Shown piece after piece: positions 1-8,540 of a stretch of DNA of 38,333 nt; positions within the stretch are counted from its first letter, which is position 1; every line of letters starts with the position of its first letter. The position numbers and the translations under genes are program-made. The notes beneath the pieces were generated by a model. It was not told the origin of the DNA. It made no database searches and saw only the letters and a program-made list of their open reading frames with translations. The stretch lies in NCBI GenBank assembly GCA_026002025.1, contig BOAU01000011.1:1-38333 (forward strand). The letters are read 5' to 3'. The DNA comes from Spirochaetia bacterium. GTDB lineage: Bacteria > Spirochaetota > Spirochaetia > Treponematales > Breznakiellaceae.

Positions 1-2887
1 CCGGGTACAGAATGATCCGTGCCGGGCCGTTCTGCAAAACACGGCGGCAGAGTTCCTGAATTTGCCGGGGTGTTACCTTTTCGTAGAGCGCGGGCCGTTG
101 GTCCAGCCGGGAGAGGGGGGTGTCCAAAAGCACGGCGGAGTTGGCGTAACTCTGGGCGATGTAGCTGTTGCTTTGGACCGAAGATTCCCATTCTTTTTTC
201 AGGGCCTCCACGGATTTTTTGAAGGTATCCTCGTTGATGGGATCAGAGGCGGTGCGGCTGAGGAGTTCGTTTACCGCGTTGCTCAGTTCTTCTGCGCGGC
301 CGGGATCACAGGAAAAGCTCACCTGCATTATTAGTTCATCATCGGGGATGAATGAGGCCCCGGCGCCCACGCCGATCGAATAAACCCCGCCGAGTTTTTC
401 ACGGATATCTTCGGTCATTCTGATATCAAGGTATTCGGTCAATACCGAGGAGATGATGCTTGTTTCTTCGGAGTAGGGTTCCTTTTCATACCAGCCCATG
501 AACACCAGGCTTTTCTCTTCCTTACCCTTGTAAACTTCCTGTTCGATTTTGCCGGGCCGTTGGACCTTGGGGTTGGCCCAGGTATTCCAGGAAACTTCCT
601 GCCGGGGGATCGAGGCGAGGTAGGTTTCCACCAGGGGACGGAAGGCTGCGGTGTCGATATTGCCGGTAAAGACGAAGGTACAGTCCGCAGGGTTGAGGCT
701 GCGCTTGAGGAACGCTTCGGCCTGGGCAATATCCACCTTGAGAAGATCCGAAATTTCCAGGGGCTTAAAGTAGGGATGGTTCCCATTTGTTATTTTGTTG
801 ACCTCATCGGAGAAGACCGTGTTGGGGTCTTCGTTCCGCTGGGCCAGGGCGGTCCTGACCTGGTCCATCAGCACCGATACCGCCTCGGGATCGATCCGTG
901 GGTCCGTGACACCAAGGTAGATCATTTCAAAAAGGGTTTTGAGATCCCCGGTGGTGGCGGAACCCTGCAGGCCCCGGTAGTAACCGCCGGTCCAGAACCC
1001 GATGGATGCCTGTTTGTCCGCCATTTTTTTTGCCAGATCGGGCCGGGAATAGGGGCCGAGCCCGGAGGCCTGCGCCATTTCCACGGCGTACCGGGCGGAG
1101 ATAAACTCTTCCGGCGCGGCGCTCATGAAGCCTCCCCGGGCCATGGCGTAGAGTCTGATTTCGTTATTCCGGTTTTTTGTTTCTTTAAGGATAACCTTTG
1201 CGCCGTTTCCCAGTTCCCAGATAATTGCCCCGGTTTCCGCATCCGTTGATTCGGCGGCAATCTCCCCTGCAACCGGCTGCCAGGGGAGCAATTCGGCCTC
1301 TGTTGCGGTTTCTACCGGGCGGGCAATTTTCAGCCGGGAACTTTGCCGGACCAGCTGCTTGATCCGATCTTCGGACAGGAGCCTGGTCTCTGCGGGCAGA
1401 GACCTTGCCTCTTCTGACTCGGGGGCGATGAGAAAGACCTTGAGATCGCCGGGCTGGAAATAGTCCTTTGCCGCCGCGGCGATATCCTTGACCCCAATAC
1501 CGGGGAGGAGTCTTTTGGCCGCGTCCAGTTCCCATTCAATGTCGGGGAGAGTTTCCCCGGCAAGAAAATATTCGGTAAGGCTGGAAATATAGCGGCTTGA
1601 TTCCTGCCGATCCTTTTCGGAAACCATCTGTTCCAGATCGGAAATCACGGAGCCCTTGGCAATGGCGATTTCCCCGGCGGTAAAGCCGTAGCGGACAATG
1701 GATTCCTTTGCCCGCAGAAGTTCCTGCAAAGTGGCCTCGGCTTCGCCGGTTTTGGCCTGACCCGCCAGGATGTAATAGCGGGAAGATTTCCCGTACCGGG
1801 TATTCCAGCCCCCGGCGCCCACATAGGGGGTTTCCGGCTTGTAGGACGCCTCCTCAAAACGGAGGTCCAGCATCCGGTCGATAAGGACGTCGATGAGCCC
1901 CTCCCGGTAACCGGCAAGGTCGGCCTTTACCGGCTGGGGTGTCCGCTTGTAGTAGAGGTTGAACTGGGTGTAGGTCAGTTCCGGGTCGGTGATGATCGCC
2001 GCCTCAAGATTACCCTTTTTGGGGGCGGGAAGCTCAAATTCGGGGACAAGCGGGGACGCAGTTGAGGCCGGGGCGGTAAAATGGTTTTTCAATTCCGCTT
2101 CCAGGGCAGTGCCGTCAAAGTCCCCAACGATGATCAGGGCCATATTGTCCGGGCGGTACCAGCGGCGGTAAAAATCCGCAAGCCGTTCCACCGGGGCGTT
2201 CTCGATAATCTCCGGGAGGCCGATGGGGGTCCGGTCCGCATAGAGGGAGTCCCGGAAAATGATGGGCAGCAGCTTCCGCCTGACCCGCTCCCCGGCCCCA
2301 AGCCGGGAACGGTATTCTTCCATAATAACCAGCCGTTCATCATCCACGTCCCTGGGATCAAAGGTGACGGCATAGGACCAGTCATCCAGCACCGCCAGGG
2401 CATTTTCGGGCACCCGTTTGAGGGTCCCGGCCTCAGCGCTGGTTTCCACCGGTACCTCAATGCCGTAGACCGTGCGGTCAAAGCTGGTATAGGCGTTTAC
2501 CTCAGGGCCGAAGCGCATCCCCAGGGAGCGGAGGTAGTCTATCAGTTCCGATTCAGGGAAACGGGCGGTGCCGTTAAAGGCCATGTGCTCCACAAAGTGG
2601 GCCAGCCCTTGCTCATCGTCTTTTTCATTAAGGGAACCGGCGTTTACCGCCAGGGTAAGGTAGGCCCGGTTTTCCGGTTTTGAATTTTCCAGGATAAAAT
2701 AGGTAAGGCCGTTGGGAAGTTTGCCGGTCCTGACCGCTTCCATAAAGGGCTGGGCCGATTCGGGACGGCCCAGACCGCCGAAGGCTTCAAGGCCGGGCGC
2801 GGCCTTTCCCGCAGAAGCGCAGGCGAAGATTCCCGTTAAAAGGACACAAAGAGCCAAAAAGGGGGCAAATTTTTTCATTACTTTCAT
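1..2887 (-). CDS. M16 family zinc peptidase, PqqL-like lipoprotein (3' end outside window)
   Basis: The frame stays open from ATG 2887 to the left edge, about 962 codons. The N-terminus is a signal peptide (basic start, hydrophobic stretch, then IFAC), which fits a relaxed spirochaetal lipobox, so the enzyme is probably anchored in the cell envelope. Around residue 80 the inverted zinc motif HFVEH occurs inside AHFVEHMAFNGT, with the downstream glutamate region expected of M16 peptidases. The C-terminal reading near the edge (ELCRRVLQNG...RIILYP) matches the usual end of PqqL-type proteins of about 930-960 residues, so only a few residues should be missing. Members degrade peptides in the periplasm; the substrate here is unknown. 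It is transcribed divergently from the DHH gene. Family assignment is firm; physiological role is inference. Confidence 0.88.
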   Translation of the reverse strand, partial: MKVMKKFAPFLALCVLLTGIFACASAGKAAPGLEAFGGLGRPESAQPFMEAVRTGKLPNGLTYFILENSKPENRAYLTLAVNAGSLNEKDDEQGLAHFVEHMAFNGTARFPESELIDYLRSLGMRFGPEVNAYTSFDRTVYGIEVPVETSAEAGTLKRVPENALAVLDDWSYAVTFDPRDVDDERLVIMEEYRSRLGAGERVRRKLLPIIFRDSLYADRTPIGLPEIIENAPVERLADFYRRWYRPDNMALIIVGDFDGTALEAELKNHFTAPASTASPLVPEFELPAPKKGNLEAAIITDPELTYTQFNLYYKRTPQPVKADLAGYREGLIDVLIDRMLDLRFEEASYKPETPYVGAGGWNTRYGKSSRYYILAGQAKTGEAEATLQELLRAKESIVRYGFTAGEIAIAKGSVISDLEQMVSEKDRQESSRYISSLTEYFLAGETLPDIEWELDAAKRLLPGIGVKDIAAAAKDYFQPGDLKVFLIAPESEEARSLPAETRLLSEDRIKQLVRQSSRLKIARPVETATEAELLPWQPVAGEIAAESTDAETGAIIWELGNGAKVILKETKNRNNEIRLYAMARGGFMSAAPEEFISARYAVEMAQASGLGPYSRPDLAKKMADKQASIGFWTGGYYRGLQGSATTGDLKTLFEMIYLGVTDPRIDPEAVSVLMDQVRTALAQRNEDPNTVFSDEVNKITNGNHPYFKPLEISDLLKVDIAQAEAFLKRSLNPADCTFVFTGNIDTAAFRPLVETYLASIPRQEVSWNTWANPKVQRPGKIEQEVYKGKEEKSLVFMGWYEKEPYSEETSIISSVLTEYLDIRMTEDIREKLGGVYSIGVGAGASFIPDDELIMQVSFSCDPGRAEELSNAVNELLSRTASDPINEDTFKKSVEALKKEWESSVQSNSYIAQSYANSAVLLDTPLSRLDQRPALYEKVTPRQIQELCRRVLQNGPARIILYP

Positions 2888-2969
2888 ACCCTCATCATAC
2901 TAATTTTTTCAAAAATGATATATTAAAATCCGATAATATGATAGATTATCTTTTAAGGAAGGATTTAAA

Positions 2970-3875
2970 ATGAGATTAGTGACCAGATCTGACTTTGACG
3001 GATTGGCCTGCGGGGCGCTTTTGGTGTATTTGGGGCTCATCGACGACTGGAAATTTGTCCACCCCAAGGATATACAGGACGGCAAGGTCGAGGCCACGGA
3101 TAACGACATTCTGGCGAATGTCCCCTACAGCAAGGGCTGTCAGCTCTGGTTCGACCATCATTCAAGCGAAAATGAACGGCTGGGCAATATCTTTTTTGAA
3201 GGGGTTTCCCGTGCGGCCCCCAGCTGCGCCCATGTGGTCTACGATTATTACGGCGGGGACACGACGCTGGGCCGGTTCTCCCGGATGATCTACTATGTGG
3301 ACAAGGTGGATTCCGGGGATCTTACCACCGACGAAATCCTGGACCCCAAGGGCTGGATTCTTCTGGGCTTTATCATGGACCCCCGCACCGGTTTGGGGCG
3401 CTTCAAGAATTTCACCATCAGCAACTATGATTTAATGAAGAAACTTGCCAAGGACATCAGCGAAAAATCCATCGAGGAAATTCTGGCCATGCCGGACGTA
3501 AAAGAGCGGCTCGATGTCTATTACGAACAGGACACCCAATTCCGGGAAATGATGGCCAAGCACGCCAAAGTCGTCGGAAACGCCGTGGTCATAGACCTGC
3601 GGGGGGTGAACCCCATTTATGCGGGGAACCGCTTTATCATCTATACCCTTTTTCCGGAACAGAATATCTCCATGTGGATAATCGACGGCCGGGAGAAACT
3701 CAACGCCGCAATCAGCGTGGGCTACAGCATCATCAACAAAACCGCCACGGTGGACGTGGGGAGCATGCTTTTCCACTACGGCGGCGGCGGCCACCACCAG
3801 GTGGGAACCTGCCAGGTGCCCTATGCCGATGCGGACCGGGTCATTAAAAAAATTGTGGAAAAAGTAAAGGGATGA
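2970..3875 (+). CDS. DHH/DHHA1 family phosphoesterase (exopolyphosphatase-like)
   Basis: A 301-residue protein with the full DHH signature: SDFDG near residue 7, the name-giving DHH at residues 62-64 in LWFDHHSSE, an aspartate-rich stretch VDKVDSGD, and the C-terminal DHHA1 motif GGGGHHQVG near residue 272. These residues bind two Mn or Mg ions in NrnA nanoRNases, cyclic-dinucleotide phosphodiesterases and exopolyphosphatases. The sequence does not show which substrate is used, and no PAS, GGDEF or CBS domain is fused to it. The start is fixed by AAGGAAGG about 8 bases upstream. It appears monocistronic and is followed by a large inverted repeat. Length and motifs are normal for a soluble cytoplasmic member. 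Confidence 0.85.
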   Translation: MRLVTRSDFDGLACGALLVYLGLIDDWKFVHPKDIQDGKVEATDNDILANVPYSKGCQLWFDHHSSENERLGNIFFEGVSRAAPSCAHVVYDYYGGDTTLGRFSRMIYYVDKVDSGDLTTDEILDPKGWILLGFIMDPRTGLGRFKNFTISNYDLMKKLAKDISEKSIEEILAMPDVKERLDVYYEQDTQFREMMAKHAKVVGNAVVIDLRGVNPIYAGNRFIIYTLFPEQNISMWIIDGREKLNAAISVGYSIINKTATVDVGSMLFHYGGGGHHQVGTCQVPYADADRVIKKIVEKVKG

Positions 3876-3896
3876 GCCGGTTCCAAAATTAAGAAT

Positions 3897-3980
3897 TTAA
3901 CCACAGACCTCACTGACGCCACGGACTCCTGCTTTTTTATCCTTTCCTTTGTCCGTGAGGTCTGTGTGGTCTGTGGTTAA
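3897..3980. repeat. Long imperfect inverted repeat (30-base arms)
   Basis: Arms 3897-3926 and 3951-3980 both read TTAACCACAGACC... inward to ...ACGGAC and are imperfectly complementary, with a 24-base pyrimidine-rich loop. It sits 21 bases after the DHH phosphoesterase stop. It could act as a transcription terminator, but the lack of a T-run and the length suggest a dispersed palindromic repeat instead. Confidence 0.7.
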
Positions 3981-4102
3981 TCCTTAGAATTCTATCTTAA
4001 TCAGCGAAAATCCGTGAATAATCTTTTTCATGCGTTTGTCGTGACCGTGTGCTGATGGCCCTGCGGACACCGTATTCTGCCATCCTGCCGTTCCCTTCGT
4101 TT

Positions 4103-4408
4103 CTAGTTATGCAATATCCAGTCAAGTTCCTTTTCAAAAACAGAGAGAATTTCATCCTTTTTACGCTGAATTTCCGCTTCCCTTTCCTCCGGCAGCCGGT
4201 TGATCCGCTGAAACAGGACCAATGGGTCCACCCCCAGGGCTTCGGCAATTCGTTCTATGGTCGAAAGCTTGGGTACATTCCGGTAAATTTCCATTAATCC
4301 GATATAGCTGGTCGCCGTATTACAGGCTTCCGCCAGTTTTTCCTGGGAAATGCCCTTTTCCTTACGGATTCGCTTGATATTATCAATAACCAATTTTTCC
4401 AGAAACAT
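4103..4408 (-). CDS. XRE-family helix-turn-helix regulator
   Basis: About 101 residues from ATG 4408; a TTG at 4456 in the same frame would add 16 low-complexity residues and is less likely. Residues about 5-60 form a Cro/C1-type HTH: IRKEKGISQEKLAEACNTA, then a recognition helix SYIGLMEIYRNVPKL and ERIAEALGVDPL. The C-terminal 40 residues are charged and probably helical (EEREAEIQRKKDEILSVFEKEL). It is divergent from the lipoprotein pair starting at 4543. The AT-rich gap contains a perfect palindrome at 4443-4457, a plausible operator for autoregulation. The target genes are not evident from sequence. Confidence 0.8.
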   Translation of the reverse strand: MFLEKLVIDNIKRIRKEKGISQEKLAEACNTATSYIGLMEIYRNVPKLSTIERIAEALGVDPLVLFQRINRLPEEREAEIQRKKDEILSVFEKELDWILHN

Positions 4409-4442
4409 TTTTATATTATTATTGATATAATTTTTGGTTTTT

Positions 4443-4457
4443 ATTGATAAAATCAAT
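4443..4457. promoter_or_regulatory. Putative operator palindrome ATTGAT-AAA-ATCAAT
   Basis: A perfect 6+6 inverted repeat with a 3-base spacer lies between the divergent XRE gene and lipoprotein gene. A half-site-like ATTGATATAAT recurs at 4421-4431. Position and symmetry fit binding by the neighbouring XRE protein; this is inference. Confidence 0.4.
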
Positions 4458-4542
4458 ATAATATTGTATTATATCTGATATAGTCTGAAGATTGCGGGGG
4501 TGTTACCCCTTCCTCAGGAAATTTTCTTGTAAAGGAGTGGTT

Positions 4543-5019
4543 ATGAAAAACTACAAGGTGTTTTTAGGAATAGCGGCGCTTGCGCTGGTATTCGGTTTGG
4601 TGTTTACCGGCTGCAGTGACCCCACCCAGGTGGAAGGTGATGTGGGCCGGTATAACGTTGCCCATGGCCCAAAGATTGATGCAAGTACTTTGACTGTCGT
4701 AAAGGGAACTGGTACTGCTACTGGTTATTTAATTGTGAACTTTAAGCCGGCCGATAATGCTATCTCTCACACTGTTTATAGGAGCCCTGACAAGAAGCTT
4801 ATTGTCGGGAGTACCTCCACTGTGACTATTGGTAACGGTTTAGCTGCTGATGGAAACCCTACCATAACAACCGGAATTCCTGATTATACCAAGGCCTCTG
4901 CATATTTTTCTACCAGTAGTACCGATACGACAGCTTACTATATTGGTGTGCGGGCTCAGGATGTCCTGGGTAACAGTGGTGACATTGTATGGAGTGCGAC
5001 CGCGGTTGCCGCCCGTTAA
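4543..5019 (+). CDS. Small lipoprotein, paralogue 1 of a tandem pair
   Basis: ATG 4543 is chosen because AAGGAG lies 5 bases upstream and the protein then begins with a normal signal peptide, MKNYKVFLGIAALALVFG. The lipobox is VFTGC, giving a mature lipoprotein of about 140 residues. I do not recognise a characterised family. The mature part begins SDPTQVEGDVGRYNVAHGP and ends GDIVWSATAVAAR. Both stretches recur in the next gene, so the two are tandem duplicates that have diverged mostly in the middle. The centre is rich in Ser, Thr and Gly with alternating hydrophobics, consistent with a beta-rich fold exposed at the cell surface or in the periplasm. No catalytic motif is visible. Confidence 0.82.
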   Translation: MKNYKVFLGIAALALVFGLVFTGCSDPTQVEGDVGRYNVAHGPKIDASTLTVVKGTGTATGYLIVNFKPADNAISHTVYRSPDKKLIVGSTSTVTIGNGLAADGNPTITTGIPDYTKASAYFSTSSTDTTAYYIGVRAQDVLGNSGDIVWSATAVAAR

Positions 5020-5068
5020 CTAACATTAATTAAGCGCATATTTAAGCGCGGCGCCTGAAAAGGTGTCC

Positions 5069-5101
5069 GTTGCCCAAAGGTTGTCCTTTTGGACGGCTTT
5101 T
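5069..5101 (+). terminator. Weak stem-loop between the paired lipoprotein genes
   Basis: GCCCAAAGG / CCTTTTGGACGGC can pair imperfectly and is followed by TTTTA. It may partly terminate transcription of the first lipoprotein gene before the start of the second at 5122. Confidence 0.35.
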
Positions 5102-5121
5102 ATATCAGTAAAGGGGACTTT

Positions 5122-5595
5122 ATGAAAAAGCTTCAAATTTTTGGAATGTTGGCAATGGTATTGAGTCTGGCGTTCACCGGTTGCTCTGATCCGACAGTGA
5201 TTGAGGGTAATGTGGGTAACTACGCTGTTGCCCATGGACCGAATGTCGACGCCAGTACCATAACCGTTGAAAAGGGGACCGGTATTTATGCTAATCACCT
5301 GGTTGTGAACTATAAACCGGCCGATAACTCTATGGGTAATCAATTTTATATTAGCGTCGATAAGAAGGTTCTTGTTCAAATCTCTTCCTTCTATACAAAT
5401 TTCGGCTATGGTTATAAAGCTGATGGAGGTAATCTCATAACAACCGGAATTCCTGATTATACCAAGACCGGTGTACGATTTTTGCTTCCGGCGGGTAATG
5501 CGGATACAAATGCTTATTACGTTGGTATCCGGTCTTATGATCCATATAACTACGGTGACATTGTATGGAGTGCGACTGCGGTTGCCGCCAACTAA
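5122..5595 (+). CDS. Small lipoprotein, paralogue 2 of the tandem pair
   Basis: ATG 5122 follows AAAGGGGAC and gives the signal peptide MKKLQIFGMLAMVLSLAF with lipobox AFTGC. The mature start (SDPTVIEGNVGNYAVAHGP), the middle LITTGIPDYTK and the end GDIVWSATAVAAN match the preceding gene closely, including nucleotide-level identity over the last few codons. The central 60 residues differ and are richer in Tyr and Asn. Function is unknown. A strong terminator follows at once, so the pair forms its own unit. Likely role, inferred only from location signals: an abundant envelope or surface lipoprotein. Confidence 0.82.
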   Translation: MKKLQIFGMLAMVLSLAFTGCSDPTVIEGNVGNYAVAHGPNVDASTITVEKGTGIYANHLVVNYKPADNSMGNQFYISVDKKVLVQISSFYTNFGYGYKADGGNLITTGIPDYTKTGVRFLLPAGNADTNAYYVGIRSYDPYNYGDIVWSATAVAAN

Positions 5596-5613
5596 TATCA
5601 GTTAAGCAGTCTT

Positions 5614-5647
5614 GGCCCCCCGTAAGGATTTCCGGGGGGCCTTTTTT
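5614..5647 (+). terminator. Rho-independent terminator of the lipoprotein pair
   Basis: GGCCCCCCG (5614-5622) pairs with CCGGGGGGCC (5632-5641) and is followed by TTTTTT. It is a clear intrinsic terminator 19 bases after the stop of the second lipoprotein. Confidence 0.92.
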
Positions 5648-5699
5648 ATAGCCGATCCGGGTACTTCGACATATACACATTTTATGTTATACTGTTCAT

Positions 5700-6899
5700 G
5701 TGCAAACAATGGTAAGCGTGGCGGCCCTCTGTGCGGTGGGCGCGGAAAAGGTTGTCTCAAATGAACTGCGGAAGCTCGGCCTTTCCATCCTGGATACGGG
5801 GTTTGGGAAGGTCCGGTTCAACGCGGATATTATGGGGATTTACCGTGCGCTGATGGCCCTGCGGGCAACGGACCGGCTGCTGCTGGAAACCGCCCTTTTC
5901 GAGGCCATGGATTTTGACGCCCTTTTTGACGGCGTAAAGGCCGTCCCCTGGGAGGATTTCATCCCCCGGGGCATGGGGCTCCGCATTACCAAGGTCCGGT
6001 CCAACCGATCCCGGCTCAAGGCGGCCACCAGCATCCAGGCCATTGTCCACAAGGCCGTCGCGGAGCGGCTCTGCGCTGTCCATAAAATTCAGCGCTTGCC
6101 CGAGGGGGAAAAAACCGCGGAGCTCCGGGTCTATGTGGAGAAGGACCAGGTGTCCCTGCTCCTGGACCTTTCCGGGGAACCCCTGTTCAAGCGGGGCTAC
6201 CGCAGCGAAGCCGGGACCGCCCCCTTGCGGGAAACCACCGCCGCGGCGATCCTGCTTTTGGCGAACTGGCGGCGGAAGTTTCCCCTCTACGATCCCTTCT
6301 GCGGATCAGGGACGATCCTCATCGAGGCCGCCATGTACGCCTGGGATATGGCCCCGGGCCTGGGCCGGCCATTCGCGATCCAGGACCTCCGCATTGCCGA
6401 CCGGGAAGCGGAAAAAAACGTCCGCGCCGAATTACTTGCCAAGGTGAATTTTGAGCGCACCATCCGCATCTGCGGCAGCGACGCCGATTCACGGGCGGTG
6501 TCCATCGCCAAATCCAACGCCCTGCGGGCATTTGATCTGGCCTGCGGAAAAATTCCCCAGCAAGGGGTGCGGCTGGATTCGCCGGGCGGCGGCGCGGGGG
6601 CAGCATCGGCTTTGCCTGAAATAAAAGTACTGCCCATGAAGGATGCCCATGCGTCCTCAACGGAAACAGGTTTCATTCTGACAAACCCGCCTTACGGGAA
6701 GCGGCTGGGCAGTGCCGAGGAGTCGGAGGCGATCTATGCCGAAATGGCGGGGCTCTGCCGGAGTTTCCCCGGATGGAAGCTGGCCCTGATTACGGATCAT
6801 CCGGGCTTTGAATCCTTCTTCGGCAAAAAAGCGGATTCATGCAGGGAGATTACCAACGGCGCAATCCCTTCATATTTTTTTCAGTATGAAGGCTTATAA
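5700..6899 (+). CDS. THUMP-domain class I RNA methyltransferase (RlmL/YpsC type)
   Basis: A 399-residue protein beginning MQTMVSVAALCAVGAEKV from GTG 5700 (an in-frame ATG lies at 5709). The N-terminal third is a ferredoxin-like plus THUMP RNA-binding region. The C-terminal half carries the SAM-binding motif DPFCGSGTILIEAA at residue 198 and the catalytic NPPYGKRLG at about residue 329, the pattern of N2-guanine methyltransferases acting on 23S rRNA (position G2445 in E. coli RlmL). It lacks the second methyltransferase domain of enterobacterial RlmKL, as is usual outside gamma-proteobacteria. A terminator lies upstream and a TetR gene 18 bases downstream. Family assignment is firm; the exact target nucleotide is by analogy. 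Confidence 0.87.
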   Translation: MQTMVSVAALCAVGAEKVVSNELRKLGLSILDTGFGKVRFNADIMGIYRALMALRATDRLLLETALFEAMDFDALFDGVKAVPWEDFIPRGMGLRITKVRSNRSRLKAATSIQAIVHKAVAERLCAVHKIQRLPEGEKTAELRVYVEKDQVSLLLDLSGEPLFKRGYRSEAGTAPLRETTAAAILLLANWRRKFPLYDPFCGSGTILIEAAMYAWDMAPGLGRPFAIQDLRIADREAEKNVRAELLAKVNFERTIRICGSDADSRAVSIAKSNALRAFDLACGKIPQQGVRLDSPGGGAGAASALPEIKVLPMKDAHASSTETGFILTNPPYGKRLGSAEESEAIYAEMAGLCRSFPGWKLALITDHPGFESFFGKKADSCREITNGAIPSYFFQYEGL

Positions 6900-6917
6900 T
6901 TTTTTGGGAGCAGCGGA

Positions 6918-7550
6918 ATGGCCATCATCGTAGAACATGAAAAACGGCGGCGGGAAATTCTGGAGAAGGCCCTTGATGTATTTGTGGACGAGGGCTTCGA
7001 GGACGCAACCTTTCAGAAAATCGCCGACCGCTGCGGCATCACCCGTACCACGTTGTACATCTATTTTAAAAACAAAAAAGAAATTTTTAACTACAGCATC
7101 AAGCAGTTCCTGTCGGAAGTTGAGGGGGGCATTCTCAAGATCCGCGCCGATACGGGCCTTAATGTCGTGGAGCGGATCATCCGGGTTCTTTCCGATATCA
7201 TTGACCGGCTGGAAAAAAGCCGCCGCCTTCTTTCGGTGGTTCTGAATTATCTCCTCTATCTTTCCAAAAGTAATACCGATCCCGATTCCCGCGTCCGCCG
7301 CCGGACAATACGGCTGCGGCATTTCCTGGCCACCATGGTGATCGAAGGGATCCGCGCAGGGGAGATTCGCCCGGTGAAAGTCAAAGTCGTCGATGAACTT
7401 TTATACGGCCTGATTGAATCCGCCATCTACCGCCTGGTGATACTCAAGCGGGAATCCGTAGGTGATTTGAAAGAAGTGGTTGAATTAACGGTGCGGCATC
7501 TATCTGCTTCGGCATCCGCCGAAGCAGTCGCTAAAGCGAGCGCAATATAA
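6918..7550 (+). CDS. TetR-family transcriptional regulator
   Basis: 210 residues. The N-terminal HTH (about residues 12-58) shows EILEKALDVFVDEGFEDATFQKIADRCGITRTTLYIYFKNK, the classic TetR pattern; the rest is an all-helical ligand domain. The C-terminus ends in an unusual Ala/Ser-rich tail, SASASAEAVAKASAI, which is encoded by two adjacent perfect inverted repeats at 7504-7539. The stop is 11 bases before the aldose epimerase start, so regulator, epimerase, transporter and MBL remnant look like one transcription unit. It may control that unit in response to a sugar or a toxic compound; the ligand cannot be read from sequence. Confidence 0.85.
   Translation: MAIIVEHEKRRREILEKALDVFVDEGFEDATFQKIADRCGITRTTLYIYFKNKKEIFNYSIKQFLSEVEGGILKIRADTGLNVVERIIRVLSDIIDRLEKSRRLLSVVLNYLLYLSKSNTDPDSRVRRRTIRLRHFLATMVIEGIRAGEIRPVKVKVVDELLYGLIESAIYRLVILKRESVGDLKEVVELTVRHLSASASAEAVAKASAI
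7504..7539. repeat. Two adjacent perfect hairpins inside the TetR 3' end
   Basis: CTGCTTCGG / CCGAAGCAG with a 6-base loop (7504-7527) is followed immediately by TCGCT-AA-AGCGA (7528-7539). They encode the low-complexity C-terminal tail and end 22 bases before the next start codon. Confidence 0.6.
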
Positions 7551-7561
7551 GGAGGATGATC

Positions 7562-8530
7562 ATGACAAACACTGAAGTTGCTTCTGTTGAGTGGGAAAAA
7601 ATCCCCGCGCTGGAACTGAGGGTCGGCCCATACAAAGCCCAGGTACTCCCCGGTTTCGGCGGCCATCTTGTTTCTTTTGAAGATGATAAAACCGCGTTTC
7701 TCCGCAAACCCGCAAACCTCGAAGCCTACCTGATCCTTCCTGAAGCCTATGGGCTCCCCGTACTTTTTCCGCCGAATTTTATTGATGGCTGCGGCTTCCG
7801 TGCGCGGGGCACGGAATATCATCTGCCGGCGAACAAGGCGGGGGGGACCAGGCATTTCCACGGCCTGCTCTACCAGCGTTCCTGGCAGGTGGATCGGATA
7901 AGTAACAGTAATACTGCGGCGGAACTGGACCTGTCATTTACCTCCCCTGCGGGGGGCGAAGTGTACCGGTGGTTCCCCCACCCCTTTTGCGCCCGCCTGC
8001 AATACCGTCTGGAAGAGGGGCGTCTTACCCAGGAGATACGTTTTGAAAACAGGGATAAAAAGCCCATGCCCATGATGCTTGGGTTCCACACCGCCTTTGC
8101 CCTTGACCGGGCGCAGGACCCCGAGGCGTACCGTATCCGCATCGGCATCGGCGACGGCTTAAAAGCCGATGTGCGGAGCAGCGCCGAGGCGCCCATGACA
8201 GATTTCCGGGAAGGCCGGATTCTGCACAAAGGCGAACCGATCTACGGCCAATTCTACGCCGAATCCTTTGAAGATCAGCCGGGCCGCCCCTGTCACGGCG
8301 CCCTTATCGAAAACCTGCGGACCGGTAAAAAACTGCGCTACACCACCGATGAGCAGTTCGGCTATTGGGTAATCTGGAACCAGAACGGGGACGATTCTTT
8401 TCTCTGCATCGAACCCCAGACCTGCGCCATCAACGCCGCCAACATGCATCAGGAACAGGATCTTTTCGGTTTCAGAATGCTGGACGCCAGAAAAACTTTC
8501 AGCGCAAAAAACAGCTTTACTGTGGAATAA
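7562..8530 (+). CDS. Aldose 1-epimerase / galactose mutarotase-like protein
   Basis: 322 residues from ATG 7562, placed 6 bases after GGAGG; the ATG at 7556 is too close to the ribosome site. The fold is a beta-sandwich of the galactose mutarotase superfamily. Visible marks are an early ELRVGPYKAQVLPGFGGHLVSFE, the histidine stretch HFHGLLYQRSWQV near residue 100, LGFHTAFAL near 178 and a late glutamate in FLCIEPQTCAINAANM that fits the catalytic base position. It would interconvert sugar anomers in the cytoplasm. The exact sugar is unknown. It lies between a TetR regulator and a half-size EamA transporter. An exact copy of the CAGTAATACTG motif sits inside it at 7906. Confidence 0.82.
   Translation: MTNTEVASVEWEKIPALELRVGPYKAQVLPGFGGHLVSFEDDKTAFLRKPANLEAYLILPEAYGLPVLFPPNFIDGCGFRARGTEYHLPANKAGGTRHFHGLLYQRSWQVDRISNSNTAAELDLSFTSPAGGEVYRWFPHPFCARLQYRLEEGRLTQEIRFENRDKKPMPMMLGFHTAFALDRAQDPEAYRIRIGIGDGLKADVRSSAEAPMTDFREGRILHKGEPIYGQFYAESFEDQPGRPCHGALIENLRTGKKLRYTTDEQFGYWVIWNQNGDDSFLCIEPQTCAINAANMHQEQDLFGFRMLDARKTFSAKNSFTVE
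7906..7916. repeat. CAGTAWTACTG motif, exact copy 1
   Basis: Exact match inside the aldose epimerase gene, read as AGT-AAT-ACT (Ser-Asn-Thr). See the motif finding. Confidence 0.6.
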
Positions 8531-8540
8531 GGAGATTAAT

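Noticed and set aside
560..1249. 229-codon open frame on the plus strand
   Set aside because: It lies opposite the M16 peptidase gene, and the protein is Gly/Arg/Phe-rich without motifs; the minus-strand frame carries the HxxEH signature.
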